This document shows, piece by piece, positions 54,853 to 64,000 of a stretch of DNA of 64,000 nt (positions are counted from its first letter, which is position 1; each line of letters begins with the position of its first letter). Source of the DNA: Bacteroidota bacterium (lineage in GTDB: Bacteria > Bacteroidota > Bacteroidia > Bacteroidales > NBLH01); the NCBI GenBank assembly GCA_025361565.1, contig JANYKN010000156.1, positions 1-64,000 of the forward strand, read 5' to 3'. The translations under genes were made by a program, and so were the position numbers. The notes under the pieces are model-generated. The model was not told where the DNA came from. It did not search any database and saw nothing but the letters and a program-made list of their open reading frames with translations.

Positions 54853-56808
54853 TTAAGACTGATCCTGAATATCTATTCTAAATCCAATAACCAATATATC
54901 ATCGGTTTGTTCATGATTTCCCATCCATTCGTGAATAACCAGATCCAATATTTTTTCTTGTTCTTCCATGGGCATTTGATAAATTTCAAAAAGTAAATCC
55001 CTGAAATTCTTTGCCATAAATTTCCGTCCATCGGGACCTCCGAACTGATCTGAAAAACCATCGGAAAAAATATAGCAAGTTGTTGGTTTATTAATATTTA
55101 CAATATGTTTGGTGAAATTATGATCTTCTAATTGAAATCCCCCAACAGGGAATTTATTTCCTCTTACCCGAAAAACCTTTCCATCTTGAATATATATTAA
55201 TGGGTTTTGTGCACCCGAAAATTCCATTATTTTATTGATGGGATCTATCACACAAAGGGCCATATCCATACCATCACGGTTTTGTGTTGATCCCTGATTT
55301 AATGATTTACGGATACCGGCATGCAAGCCATTAAGTATTTTATTCGATTCTGTGGTTCCTCTTCTTACAATATCATTTAATAAATTAAATCCAAGCATCG
55401 ACATAAAAGCCCCCGGAACTCCATGGCCTGTGCAGTCTACAGCAGCAATAAAAATTTTGCGCAATGCATCTTCCGGTTTTTCAATTGAAGGGTTTTTAAC
55501 TCCATTTTTTAGTTTATTCATTTCATCAAACCAGTAGAAATCACCACTTACTATGTCGCGGGGTTTAAAGAATATGAAGGAATCAGGTATTAAAGATTTC
55601 ATGATCAATTGCTTGGGAAGCATGGCTTCCTGAATTCGCTGTGCATAATTGATACTTTGCATAATACCTTTGTTCTGAAGCTGGATATGAACATTGGCCT
55701 CAACAAGTTCTATGTTTTTAGACTCTTTTTCGTCTCTTTCTTTTTCAATTATTAAATTTCTTCGTTCAAGCTCTTTGTTGTCTTTTCGCCTTCGGCGAAG
55801 GGTGACGATCGCTCCAATGATTAATAGGAAGAAAAGGCCGCTTAGTACTGCACCACCAATAAGAAATAATAAGTAGTTTTGTTTTTCAATTTCCAATTGT
55901 TTTTGTCTTGCAATACCTAATTGTTTGGCTTTGTTCAAGTTATCAATTTCAAGATCATCTGCCCTTTTCTTGTCGGCAAATATATTGATAGAATCCTGCT
56001 TTGATCTGATTGCACGATTTAAAGAATCCTCTGAAAACTTTTTGATTTTTTCAAGCAATTCTAACTCCTGATCTTTTAATTTTTTTTCATCTTCAAGGAT
56101 GCTTGTTTTCTTTTGTTCTTTGGTTAAATTTATATCGGCCTCTTTTTCGCGAGTTACAGTACTTTTACTCTCAATTTGCTTATCATAAACCTGGAAATAA
56201 TTATAATATTCATCTGACTTTTTCTTGTTGCCATAAGCTTTATAGCATTGGGCCATTAAATTGTAACAGGTTCTTAAAAGCCGGGCATCATTTAAATCGT
56301 TGGAAATTTTCAAAGCTTCTTCAAGCCGCTCAAGTGCTTTGTCATATTCTTTGTTAATGATTAGTATGGTTGCAACATCCATTAAACTTACAGCAATGTC
56401 ATTTTTGTTGTTGTATCTTCTACTTATGAGCAAGCTTTTTTCAAAATATTTTATTGTATTTTTCAGCTGGTCCATTTCAGAATAAATCATTGCTACATTG
56501 TTGTATATCTTTTTATTATCGGTTTCATTGCCAACTTTATCGTTTATTGCGGCAGATTCCAAATAACTATCTATGGCATCCTGGTAATTGCCAGCTTTAA
56601 GATATACTGATGCACGTTTATTGGAATAATATGCGGCTATTTTGAATTGGTTCTTAGCTTTATAATCCTTTACAAACTGGGTATATTGATTGATTTGATT
56701 TTGTTGTTCGGAATTTAGTTGGGCATATGTATGGCTATTCTCAGCCATGATTAAAGCAATAATCATAGTAAGTGAAACAATATTCAATATTTTTTGAAAA
56801 AATGTCAC
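54853..56808 (-). CDS. membrane SpoIIE-type PP2C phosphatase with TPR sensor (SiaA-like)
   Basis: A 651-residue protein. A signal/anchor is followed by TPR repeats (about 40-220; AIDSYLESAAIND, ALERLEEALKIS) facing the periplasm, a coiled coil, one membrane segment at about 311-335, a second coiled coil, and a cytoplasmic PP2C/SpoIIE domain (about 390-645). The metal-binding motifs are RDIVSGDFYW (near 421), DCTGHGVPG (near 456), GMDMALCV and SDGFSDQFGG (near 588). Such enzymes dephosphorylate Ser/Thr on partner-switch proteins. The SiaC-like protein is the likely substrate. It lies upstream of the subunit operon on the same strand, 296 bases before it. Separate transcription is likely. Confidence 0.86.
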   Translation of the reverse strand: MTFFQKILNIVSLTMIIALIMAENSHTYAQLNSEQQNQINQYTQFVKDYKAKNQFKIAAYYSNKRASVYLKAGNYQDAIDSYLESAAINDKVGNETDNKKIYNNVAMIYSEMDQLKNTIKYFEKSLLISRRYNNKNDIAVSLMDVATILIINKEYDKALERLEEALKISNDLNDARLLRTCYNLMAQCYKAYGNKKKSDEYYNYFQVYDKQIESKSTVTREKEADINLTKEQKKTSILEDEKKLKDQELELLEKIKKFSEDSLNRAIRSKQDSINIFADKKRADDLEIDNLNKAKQLGIARQKQLEIEKQNYLLFLIGGAVLSGLFFLLIIGAIVTLRRRRKDNKELERRNLIIEKERDEKESKNIELVEANVHIQLQNKGIMQSINYAQRIQEAMLPKQLIMKSLIPDSFIFFKPRDIVSGDFYWFDEMNKLKNGVKNPSIEKPEDALRKIFIAAVDCTGHGVPGAFMSMLGFNLLNDIVRRGTTESNKILNGLHAGIRKSLNQGSTQNRDGMDMALCVIDPINKIMEFSGAQNPLIYIQDGKVFRVRGNKFPVGGFQLEDHNFTKHIVNINKPTTCYIFSDGFSDQFGGPDGRKFMAKNFRDLLFEIYQMPMEEQEKILDLVIHEWMGNHEQTDDILVIGFRIDIQDQS

Positions 56809-57737
56809 TTTTGTTTTACAAAATTTAATCTATACAAGCCTGCAAAATAATAAAAATTTATGATATTTAGGAAATATTTGTTTTTTTACCTTTACAAAAC
56901 CACCATAAAATCGAACTATCCATATATTTGCAAAAACCGAACCATTTTATTTTGTACGCATATTATCAAATTAGCAAATACTTCTTTGATTAAATGAAGT
57001 TATATATTTATAAGAAGTCAAGTATTTATAGTTTTCATTTTCGGACTCGAGAATTCAGCATATTGCAAATTTCTTTAATTAATAAATTTAGCAAAAATTA
57101 AATGTACCAAATCTCATTATGTTTCTATTTTATAAATTCTTAGTTCTTTATTCTAAAGCTATAATTTTATAAACGGTTAGTCTGAATAGTTCATGTTTTA
57201 TTATCTGGGAGTATTCTTATTTAAAATTTTGGCAATTATTTGTATATTCTATTATACATCAACGAATTATGGATAAAATAATTTTAAATCGAATAATATA
57301 TTTTCATCATCAAATTGATATTTGATGCCTTTGAGCAAGAATATTGCTTATAATATTGGGGTTGTACTTAATTTAGTTATTTATATAATCATTGTATTTA
57401 TTTATTAAACAGTATATTATAAAATTATAACTAATTTAAAAATGATTATTTAAATTAGTTCGACTTTTAATTTAACCACAAAAATAAAATTCTTGTTTTT
57501 TATTCAAATTTATAAGAAATTTTCTAAATCAAATTATTTTGTGTACCTATTTAATTTAATTATTGTTTGGCCAAGAAGTATTCAATGAAATGTATAAATA
57601 TCAAATAATTGAAATCGGACTGATTTTTAAGTATGCAGTATTTATTGGCATTTCAAATTTATCAGACAGTATCAATAAAAATTTACAAATTATACTTAAT
57701 TAAAGCATTTAGTTAAGTATGGTTAAAAAATTGTCAA
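56809..57737. other. long AT-rich intergenic region
   Basis: The 929 bases between recG and the phosphatase gene have no coding sequence. An imperfect inverted repeat at 57692-57720 (ATACTTAA arms) lies just past the recG stop and may be a weak terminator. The rest is A/T-rich and holds nothing I can name. Confidence 0.4.
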
Positions 57738-59846
57738 TTAACTTATTGCTCCCCAATTTATTTTCTGCCGTTTGCGAAGTTTTAACTCTTTATTAAGAAT
57801 GCTATTTTCCTCATTTTCAAGTAGATTGTCTTTATCTAAAATATCAATGGCTTTGTTTCTTGCCAATTGTAAAATCTGCCCATCTTTTGCTAGATTTGCC
57901 AGCTTTAAATTAAATGGAATTCCACTTTGTTGTGTACCCTCCATATCACCTGGTCCTCTAAGTTTTAAATCAACTTCTGCGATTTCGAAACCATCGCTAG
58001 TTCGGACCATTGTTTCCATCCTTATTTTTGCTTCTTTTGATAATTTGTATGAACTCATCAATATGCAATAAGATTGTTCTGTACCTCTACCAACGCGGCC
58101 TCTAAGCTGATGAAGTTGAGAAAGACCGAATTTTTCTGCGCTTTCAATGACCATAACAGAAGCATTTGGAACATCGACTCCAACTTCGATTACGGTTGTT
58201 GATATCATTATCTGCGCCTGCCCTTTTATGAACAACTGCATAGCCTTATCTTTTTCCTCTGCCTTCATCTTTCCATGTACTACTGCTATGGTATACTCTG
58301 GAGCTGGAAAAGCTCTGGATATGCTCTCGAACCCATCTTCTAAATCCTTGTAATCCATAGTTTCTGATTCTTGTATAAGAGGGTACACAACATAGACCTG
58401 TCTGCCTTCTGAAATTTCCTTTTTGAGAAAGGCAAATAATCGTAACCTCTTTGAATCAAAAAAATGTATGGTAGTAATTGGTTTACGTCCAGGGGGAAGC
58501 TCATCTATTACTGAAACATCCAAATCTCCATACAGCGTCATTGCTAGAGTACGGGGAATTGGAGTCGCTGTCATTACCAATACATGAGGCGGGTTTGCAT
58601 TTTTTTGCCAGAGTTTCGACCTTTGCTCAACACCAAACCGATGTTGCTCATCTATAATTACAAGGCCTAAATTGCTAAAGATTACAGTATCTTCGATTAG
58701 TGCATGTGTTCCTATAATTAATTGAATTTCACCAGATTGCAATTTTTCATTAATTCTTTTTCTATCCTTGGTTTTTGACGATCCTGTTAATATTTCAATA
58801 TTGATGTTCAATCCATCGATTAGCTTGCTAATGCTTGCAAAGTGTTGTTTTGCAAGTATTTCGGTGGGTGCCATAATGCAGGTCTGAAAATTATTATCAA
58901 GACCAATAAGAATAATCATGAGTGCCACCAATGTTTTTCCACTACCAACATCGCCTTGTAACAATCGGTTCATCTGTTTACCTGAGCCTAAATCTGCTCT
59001 TATTTCTTTGATAACACGCTTTTGTGCATTGGTTAATTCAAAAGGGAGTAGGTTTTTATAAAAACCATTTAAATAATCTCCTATATGGGTAAATCGAAAG
59101 CCATTTAACTTTTGGGCACGCTGATATTTTTGCTTTAGGATTTGAAGTTGGATATAAAACAATTCCTCGAATTTTAAGCGGAACTGAGATTGCTGAAGTG
59201 ACTTCAGGCTAGTGGGGAAGTGGATTTCTTTAAGTGCTGTCCGGAGTGGCATTAATTTTATTGTTCCTGTTAGATAATTAGGTAAAGTTTCTCCCAGAGA
59301 AGCACCTATTTTTTGTAAAGCTGTTTGCTGAAGTTTATTGATGGTTTTTGAAGTAATGAAATTTTTCTTCATTTTTTCGCTTATAGAATAAACAGCCTGT
59401 AATCCAGCAAATTCTTTCTGTTCATGCATTTCAACTTCGTCTATTTCTGGGTGGACTATGTTTATTTTTCCACTATAATTAGATGGTTTTCCAAAAACAA
59501 TGTATTCTTTATTGAGTTTTAAATTTTCTTTAATCCATTTAACACCCTGAAACCATAGAAGTTCAATAGTTCCAGTTTCGTCTGAGAATTTTGCAACAAG
59601 GCGCATTTTGCTCTTTTCTCCTTCAGTTCTAAATGATGTGATTTTGCCAATTATCTGGATATTTGCCAAATTGGGGTCTATTTCATTGATAGTATAAAAT
59701 TTGCTTCTGTCGATGTGTTTATATGGGAAAAAAGTAAGCAAATCCATAATTGTATTGATCTGAAGTTCAGAATTGAACAATTCTGCTCTTTTTGGTCCTA
59801 CACCAGGTAAAAATTTTATTTCGGTATCTTTTGGTTCCGTTTCCAT
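57738..59846 (-). CDS. recG: ATP-dependent DNA helicase RecG
   Basis: A 702-residue SF2 helicase that rewinds and remodels stalled replication forks and Holliday junctions. It starts with a helix-hairpin-helix-like LPGVGPKRAELFNSEL, then a wedge/OB domain. Walker A (GDVGSGKT), DEQH box (DEQHRFG), TATPIPRTLAMTLYGDLD and the C-terminal helicase domain (QLHQLRGRVGRG) follow, ending in the RecG-specific LKLRGPGDMEGTQQSG. Length and domain order are normal. Monocistronic, with long AT-rich flanks. Confidence 0.97.
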   Translation of the reverse strand: METEPKDTEIKFLPGVGPKRAELFNSELQINTIMDLLTFFPYKHIDRSKFYTINEIDPNLANIQIIGKITSFRTEGEKSKMRLVAKFSDETGTIELLWFQGVKWIKENLKLNKEYIVFGKPSNYSGKINIVHPEIDEVEMHEQKEFAGLQAVYSISEKMKKNFITSKTINKLQQTALQKIGASLGETLPNYLTGTIKLMPLRTALKEIHFPTSLKSLQQSQFRLKFEELFYIQLQILKQKYQRAQKLNGFRFTHIGDYLNGFYKNLLPFELTNAQKRVIKEIRADLGSGKQMNRLLQGDVGSGKTLVALMIILIGLDNNFQTCIMAPTEILAKQHFASISKLIDGLNINIEILTGSSKTKDRKRINEKLQSGEIQLIIGTHALIEDTVIFSNLGLVIIDEQHRFGVEQRSKLWQKNANPPHVLVMTATPIPRTLAMTLYGDLDVSVIDELPPGRKPITTIHFFDSKRLRLFAFLKKEISEGRQVYVVYPLIQESETMDYKDLEDGFESISRAFPAPEYTIAVVHGKMKAEEKDKAMQLFIKGQAQIMISTTVIEVGVDVPNASVMVIESAEKFGLSQLHQLRGRVGRGTEQSYCILMSSYKLSKEAKIRMETMVRTSDGFEIAEVDLKLRGPGDMEGTQQSGIPFNLKLANLAKDGQILQLARNKAIDILDKDNLLENEENSILNKELKLRKRQKINWGAIS

Positions 59847-60968
59847 TAATTAACTCATTATAAATAGGACGAGCACTGGTTTAATAAATTTTTATTCATT
59901 GAATTATTCCATCGCAACAATCGGCGACACTCTGTGTTATTGCATAATCCAAGCTCAGTTCTTGCTGGTGAAAATAAATGCATTTTTTTAATTTGTCTTC
60001 AAACTTTTAATCTTTTAATCCCAAAGTTTTCAACATTGTTTTTAATGATATTTATATAAGTAATTGATTAGTTGTAATATAACTAAACATCAAACTCTGA
60101 TTAAGCTATTTTTGTTGGGCTGTATATACTTTAGTAAATAGGGTTAAACTCTAATTCTATGTGAATATTTTTTAGAATTTGAATTTCAGAGCCATTATTT
60201 AGCTAAATATAGATTGGAATTTATTGAAATAATTAGTTTTTGGCATTTTGTTTGAGTACAGTATTGATGTAAAAAAGTACATAATACAATATAAAAAGTA
60301 AATAAAACTGTACAATAAATATGTAATACGTAGAAAACCAATGTTATACAAACTTTAATTAATTCTTTTTATAGCTAGATTTTCCCTTTTTAAAAATATG
60401 TTAAAATTTTTAACATATTAATTGACAATTAGTTGTATAATGTTAATCTGAAATTAATTAGAAATTTAGGTTCAAAATTACTAAAAAATTAACTAAAATC
60501 AATATAAATTGTTTATATTATTGTATACCAGTAGTATATGTAAACTAATTGATGTATATATATAAGTAATACCTAGTTATTTGTCTGAAATATAGTAATA
60601 TACAAATACTAAATTTAAACCTTAAATTCTCGCCTTGTGAATTATTTATTTTCAAAATAGATGATAATAATCTATAATATTCAGTATATTAGTCAGTTGC
60701 GCTCTTTATTTATTTCTATTGAAATTGATTATATTTATGTATAATTTATTGACTGTACCGAATTCATGAAAAATATAATACTCTGATATATAATAATATG
60801 TGCCGTTTTTTATTTTTTGCTTCCCTGTTTTCCTAAATTGAATAATTCGGAATTTAGTCCTTATAAGTTTTTATTCAACATCGAACATACCAATGAATAG
60901 GAATTAAAATATTTCTATTTTTACAATTTTCAACCTATGTATTGTAATTATTATCTATATTGCTGAAA
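59847..60968. other. very long gene-free AT-rich region
   Basis: These 1122 bases between divergent genes have no open frame that looks coding. It is the longest gap in the window and contains many TATA/ATTA stretches; TATTGTATAC is at 60519-60528. No tRNA, origin motif, terminator or repeat array was seen. It could hold a regulatory RNA that I cannot recognise from sequence alone. Confidence 0.4.
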
Positions 60969-61871
60969 ATGTTAAAGATATATACTGAATTATTCTCTGT
61001 TTTTTTATTTATTTTCTCCGGTGTAAGCCTAAGATATTTTAAAATTGTTAGGAAAGGAGATGCTTCGATTTTCTTAAACCTTGTATTCTATTTAACAATG
61101 CCTGCATTGGTTCTTTCCAACCTTCCATCTGCCAATATCGGCTTTGATTATCTTTATCTACCTATTATTCCAGTGATTGTCAGCACAATTACTTTTTTTA
61201 TCGCAAAATATACTGGTCAAATATTGCAATTGGAAAATAAAACACTAGGCGTTTTTATTCTAAGCGCTATTATTTTAAATACGGCTTTCCTTTTTCCTTT
61301 TGTTATTTTATTTTTTAAGCAAGAAGGTCTTTCGCGGATATTATTTCTTGATGTTGGAAATGTTTTTATGATTTTTGGATTGGGCTATTATCAAGCATGT
61401 AAATACGGTAATCATGAATTAACAAATAAACAGATATTTAAACGTTTTTTTAATGCAATTCCTTTATGGGCAATTCTGGTTTCTATTCTTATGAATTTAT
61501 TGCACTTAAACCTGAAAGGACCATTTTACGGGTTTGTAAAAATTGCAGGGGATTTAACCATTCCCCTTTTACTTATTTCTGTAGGAATTTTTTTTGAATT
61601 GCGTCTGGTTAAATTGAAAGCATTGTTTATAGCTCTATTTATCAGAATGGGAATTGGAATGATTTTAGGCATATTAGTCGCTCATATACTTGGATTGGAA
61701 GGCTTAACAAAGGCAATTGCAATATTGGGTACAGCAACTCCAATTGGTTACAACACGCTTATGTTTGCATCAATTGAAAACCTGGATAAAGAGTTTGCTG
61801 CAGCTTTGGTTTCTACATCAATTTTGATATCACTGATTTATATACCATTGATGATTTATTTTGTTATTTGA
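60969..61871 (+). CDS. AEC-family (auxin efflux carrier) transporter
   Basis: A 300-residue membrane protein of the AEC/bile-acid-permease superfamily, with about 10 membrane segments; the sequence shows the first-half/second-half repeat of this fold. Typical features are NLVFYLTMPALVLSNL near the start and the C-terminal GTATPIGYNTLMFASIENLD, the second crossover loop. The start is taken at the ATG at 60969 rather than an in-frame TTG at 60960. Such transporters export or import small carboxylates or amino acids; the substrate here is not known. It is single, followed by the large inverted repeat. Confidence 0.85.
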   Translation: MLKIYTELFSVFLFIFSGVSLRYFKIVRKGDASIFLNLVFYLTMPALVLSNLPSANIGFDYLYLPIIPVIVSTITFFIAKYTGQILQLENKTLGVFILSAIILNTAFLFPFVILFFKQEGLSRILFLDVGNVFMIFGLGYYQACKYGNHELTNKQIFKRFFNAIPLWAILVSILMNLLHLNLKGPFYGFVKIAGDLTIPLLLISVGIFFELRLVKLKALFIALFIRMGIGMILGILVAHILGLEGLTKAIAILGTATPIGYNTLMFASIENLDKEFAAALVSTSILISLIYIPLMIYFVI

Positions 61872-62000
61872 AAAAGAGGCTGTTTAAAAAGTCCTAAAAG
61901 TGATGGACATTGAGCTTGTCGAAATGTATAAGTTATTGATTATCAATAATCGTTTCGACAGGCTCAACGTCCAGAAAACACATTTTAGACAGCCTCTTTT
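61872..62000. repeat. large nested inverted repeat (MITE-like or long hairpin)
   Basis: A 129-base element built from three nested arms. The outer arm AAAAGAGGCTGT (61872-61883) matches 61989-62000. The middle arm of 21 bases (61904-61924, starting TGGACATTGAGCTTGTCGAA) pairs with 61953-61973 with two mismatches. The inner arm is TTATTGA/TCAATAA. The outer end pairs with a final TTTT run. It lies between convergent genes (transporter and thioredoxin) and may end both transcripts, or be a non-autonomous mobile element. Confidence 0.7.
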
Positions 62001-62101
62001 AAAGTTTACCGTTAAAGTAATCTCAAAAATTCAAATTTATTAAAACTTAAGAGATCATTTCCAAATTTAACCTGGCTTCGAAATTTGCACTTTTGATTAT
62101 A

Positions 62102-62701
62102 TTAAGCTTTCTTTTTTACTCCACAACCAATTGCTTTAGTGAAAGAAGGATCTGGTTTTTTTCCGTCAAGTAATGCATTTATTGCATTTGAAAGATAAGG
62201 TTTGGTAACCTTGGAAGCATCACCCGAATTGTCATCAATTGCACCAATATATTCAACTATCAGTTTATCATTTTGCTTGCTTAGCAAATAAACATGAGGA
62301 GTATTTGTTGCACCATAAGTAGCTGAAATTGTTCTTCCCGGATCAAATAAATAGGGAAAACTGAAATTCTTTTCCTTGGCTTTTTTAACCATTTTATCGT
62401 ATGAGTCTGCCGGTTGAACGGCAGGATCATTTGGGTTAATTGCAATTACAGGATATCCTTTGTCCTTGTACTTTTGATTTAATTCATTTACTCTGTCCAT
62501 GTAAGCAACAGCAAAAGGACATTCGTTACAGGTAAAAACTACAATTAGTCCTTTCGCATTTTTAAATGAATCGGAAGAAACCATTTTGCCATCTACGTTT
62601 TTTAGATTGAAAGAAATAGCCTCATCACCAACTTTATAGCCTTGTGCTATTAATAAATGACCGATAAGAAATAAATTTATTAATAAAATAGTACGTTTCA
62701 T
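62102..62701 (-). CDS. exported peroxiredoxin/thioredoxin-like protein
   Basis: A 199-residue protein with a signal peptide (MKRTILLINLFLIGHLLIAQ) and an AhpC/TSA-Redoxin fold: VGDEAISFNLKNVDGKMVS, then the active-site stretch VVFTCNECPFAVAYMDR with a CxxC, then NTPHVYLLSK with the cis-Pro. The C-terminus is IGCGVKKKA, with an extra Cys. Such proteins act as peroxide- or disulfide-handling enzymes in the envelope. It overlaps the upstream TlpA-like gene by 4 bases, so the two redox proteins are made together. Confidence 0.85.
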   Translation of the reverse strand: MKRTILLINLFLIGHLLIAQGYKVGDEAISFNLKNVDGKMVSSDSFKNAKGLIVVFTCNECPFAVAYMDRVNELNQKYKDKGYPVIAINPNDPAVQPADSYDKMVKKAKEKNFSFPYLFDPGRTISATYGATNTPHVYLLSKQNDKLIVEYIGAIDDNSGDASKVTKPYLSNAINALLDGKKPDPSFTKAIGCGVKKKA

Positions 62702-63186
62702 TTTTTGTTTGTTTTTAGTTTAACAATAGAATCAAGTTGTTCAAAATTAAATGGTTGTTCATAAAATTCGCGCGAATTTTTACTATAAACCAACGTGGCT
62801 GGGATAGCACCCGACCAATTTGGGTTTACTTTATCTATCCATTCATTGCTGTTTGGATCATCCAGAAGAATCACTTCAGATTTGAGATTTCTTTTTTTTA
62901 TGAATGGGATTAACACACTTTCATAGTTTTTAGCAAAATCGAGGCTAACCAGGATTACTTTAACTTTTTGTGTTTTATATTTTTCAGTAATCTGTTCAAA
63001 ATTAGGCAATTCCTTAACACAAGGTTTACACCAAGTAGCCCAAAAATTGATGATATAAACAGTGTCTGTCTGTCTGTTAAGATATTGGTTATTTAGCTGA
63101 TTAAAATTGAGGATAGGAATTTGCTTTGCCCTAAAGCTAAATAAAAGTGCAGTAATCGAAATAAAAATCAGAATTTTCGTTTTCAT
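62698..63186 (-). CDS. TlpA-like thiol-disulfide oxidoreductase
   Basis: A 162-residue exported thioredoxin-fold protein with an N-terminal hydrophobic segment. It has the classical active site FWATWCKPC, in which the two Cys form the redox pair, followed by the cis-Pro strand AIPATLVYSK. TlpA/ResA-like proteins reduce disulfides in apocytochromes or other envelope proteins. The start at 63186 gives the expected signal peptide. Its stop overlaps the start of the redoxin gene by 4 bases. Confidence 0.88.
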   Translation of the reverse strand: MKTKILIFISITALLFSFRAKQIPILNFNQLNNQYLNRQTDTVYIINFWATWCKPCVKELPNFEQITEKYKTQKVKVILVSLDFAKNYESVLIPFIKKRNLKSEVILLDDPNSNEWIDKVNPNWSGAIPATLVYSKNSREFYEQPFNFEQLDSIVKLKTNKK

Positions 63187-63398
63187 CTAATAAATGTTTG
63201 AAACGAAATTAAAGAAATTCATTTTGTCGATATTCTTCAATTAATAATTCTGATCTTAAATATCGCGATTTAAATAAATTAACATAAGTATATCAAATAA
63301 AATCAATTAATTAGCTGTTAGAAATAAGATTTTTACCAATTAATCAATTTGGAGCTTATTTAGAATAATATCAAATAGTATTTTAAAATATTTTTACA

Positions 63399-63683
63399 TT
63401 ATTCATCTTCAGAATCACCAATAACCATATTTTTCATCGCTTCCTCGATATCTAGCTTTTTTAATCGCAGATAGTGAGTAATTGCGTCATTGATTAATTC
63501 TGAGGGTGCTTTTTGGTAATAGTTTGCCAATAACTTTATTTTTGATAAAATCGATTTGTCAATTTCAACAGCATTGCTGGATATCTCTTGTTTGTCTATT
63601 ACCGGCAAATTATTATTCATAAAAGATGTACCCGACATCAAGGCATCTTTTATCTCGCTAAGCTTCTTTTTTTGTTTTGCCAT
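63399..63683 (-). CDS. small ParA-partner protein (possible ribbon-helix-helix)
   Basis: A 94-residue basic-then-acidic protein. The last 45 residues (VEIDKSILSKIKLLANYYQK, then SELINDAITHYLRLKKLDIE) look like a ribbon-helix-helix DNA-binding motif (one strand, two helices). The N-terminus is Lys-rich. It overlaps the end of the ParA gene by 26 bases, so they are co-translated. By analogy with plasmid and mobile-element partition units it may be the ParB-like DNA-binding partner. No clear family recognised. Confidence 0.6.
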   Translation of the reverse strand: MAKQKKKLSEIKDALMSGTSFMNNNLPVIDKQEISSNAVEIDKSILSKIKLLANYYQKAPSELINDAITHYLRLKKLDIEEAMKNMVIGDSEDE

Positions 63684-64000
63684 ATTTTTTCAAAAATTCA
63701 TTTGCAAAAGCATGATAATCCTTCGCTCCCCTTGATTTAGGCGCATATTCAAAAATAGTCTGACCAAATGCAGGTGATTCCATTACTGAAATATCCTGTC
63801 TGATATACGAATCAAATATTTTATCTTTTAATTGTTCGTTTGCTAAAATATTGGAAATAACTGCTTGAGAAAACTTGGTCCGATAAGCAAATTTTACCAA
63901 TAAAATTCCGGCAATCTGCAAATTAGGGTTCATTCTGTCTTTTACTTTTTGAGTAGCACTCATAATATGATCCAGACCAATAAAAGCAAAATTTTCAGTT
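63658..64000 (-). CDS. ParA-family ATPase, C-terminal part (5' end beyond the window)
   Basis: The reading frame is open to the right edge; the visible end begins TENFAFIGLDHIMSATQKVK, so the gene is cut by the window border and the ATG at 63963 is only internal. The pattern MNPNLQIAGILLVKF, followed by FSQAVISNILANE, YIRQDISVMESPAFGQTIFEY and SRGAKDYHAFANEFLKKYG, matches the C-terminal half of ParA/Soj partition ATPases, which space plasmids, chromosomes or cell machinery. The Walker A part is outside. The version looks more plasmid/mobile-element-like than chromosomal; this is tentative. Confidence 0.8.
   Translation of the reverse strand, partial: TENFAFIGLDHIMSATQKVKDRMNPNLQIAGILLVKFAYRTKFSQAVISNILANEQLKDKIFDSYIRQDISVMESPAFGQTIFEYAPKSRGAKDYHAFANEFLKKYGKTKKEA

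Noticed and set aside
39227-60528. The 10-mer TATTGTATAC in three long intergenic regions (39227, 42231, 60519) as a possible operator
   Set aside because: The same 10-mer also occurs inside the ung coding sequence near 33645, and such an AT-rich word is expected about once by chance, so the enrichment is weak.
59847-60968. Possible replication origin or hidden RNA gene in the longest gap
   Set aside because: No iterons, DnaA boxes, GC-rich stems or RNA-like conserved blocks are visible; only AT-rich sequence.
1-64000. CRISPR arrays, tRNA or rRNA genes, intact insertion sequences
   Set aside because: Reading both strands showed no regularly spaced repeats, no tRNA-like cloverleaf with TTCRA and CCA pattern, no rRNA blocks and no transposase.

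Overview
The window is chromosomal DNA from a Bacteroidota bacterium. It is very AT-rich, and many genes code for exported proteins with short signal peptides ending in AQ. Bacteroidota-specific families are present: a DUF4249 lipoprotein beside a TonB-dependent receptor, a type IX secretion sorting domain, SiaC/SiaB-type regulators, and promoter elements of the TAnnTTTG type. A fatty acid desaturase and a MsrA suggest contact with oxygen. I cannot place it more closely than the phylum.

Region by region. 1-10 kb is mostly exported proteins of unknown role: a chorismatase-like protein paired with a haem-motif beta-propeller protein, a striking 858-residue FP(I/L)xW repeat protein, and a sialidase-like protein with a type IX sorting domain. 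10-19 kb holds an M13 metallopeptidase, a cold shock protein, a desaturase, a short-chain dehydrogenase, a YheT-like hydrolase and a membrane/TPR protein with a nuclease-like middle domain that abuts the RNase P RNA gene. 19.6-26.7 kb is a minus-strand outer-membrane operon (unknown gene, TonB-dependent receptor, DUF4249 lipoprotein, MG2-domain protein). 27-38.9 kb carries housekeeping genes (msrA, gyrA, ung, clpC) plus a PLP-enzyme/SdiA-regulated-like pair. 39.6-44 kb has a two-gene heterodisulfide-reductase-like redox unit and dnaA.

45.7-56.8 kb is the most interesting part. A five-gene minus-strand operon (54556 to 47599) encodes two related small exported subunits, a 1208-residue protein combining Ig-like domains, a predicted beta-barrel and an OmpA peptidoglycan-binding end, a PapD-like chaperone and a MORN-repeat protein. 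This looks like a Bacteroidota counterpart of a chaperone-usher surface-fibre system. It is flanked by SiaC, a double SiaB-like kinase and a SpoIIE/PP2C phosphatase with a TPR sensor. Those three are the parts of a SiaA/B/C partner switch, a type of switch known in Pseudomonas to control aggregation. My inference is that the switch controls the fibre operon or reports on its state.

57.7-64 kb holds recG, an AEC-family transporter, a large nested inverted repeat, two thioredoxin-fold proteins that overlap by 4 bases, and at the right edge a truncated ParA gene with a small partner that may be a ribbon-helix-helix protein. Several gene-free AT-rich stretches (38.9-39.6, 41.8-42.6, 56.8-57.7 and 59.8-61.0 kb) hold nothing I can name. 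No tRNA, rRNA, CRISPR array or intact insertion sequence was seen.
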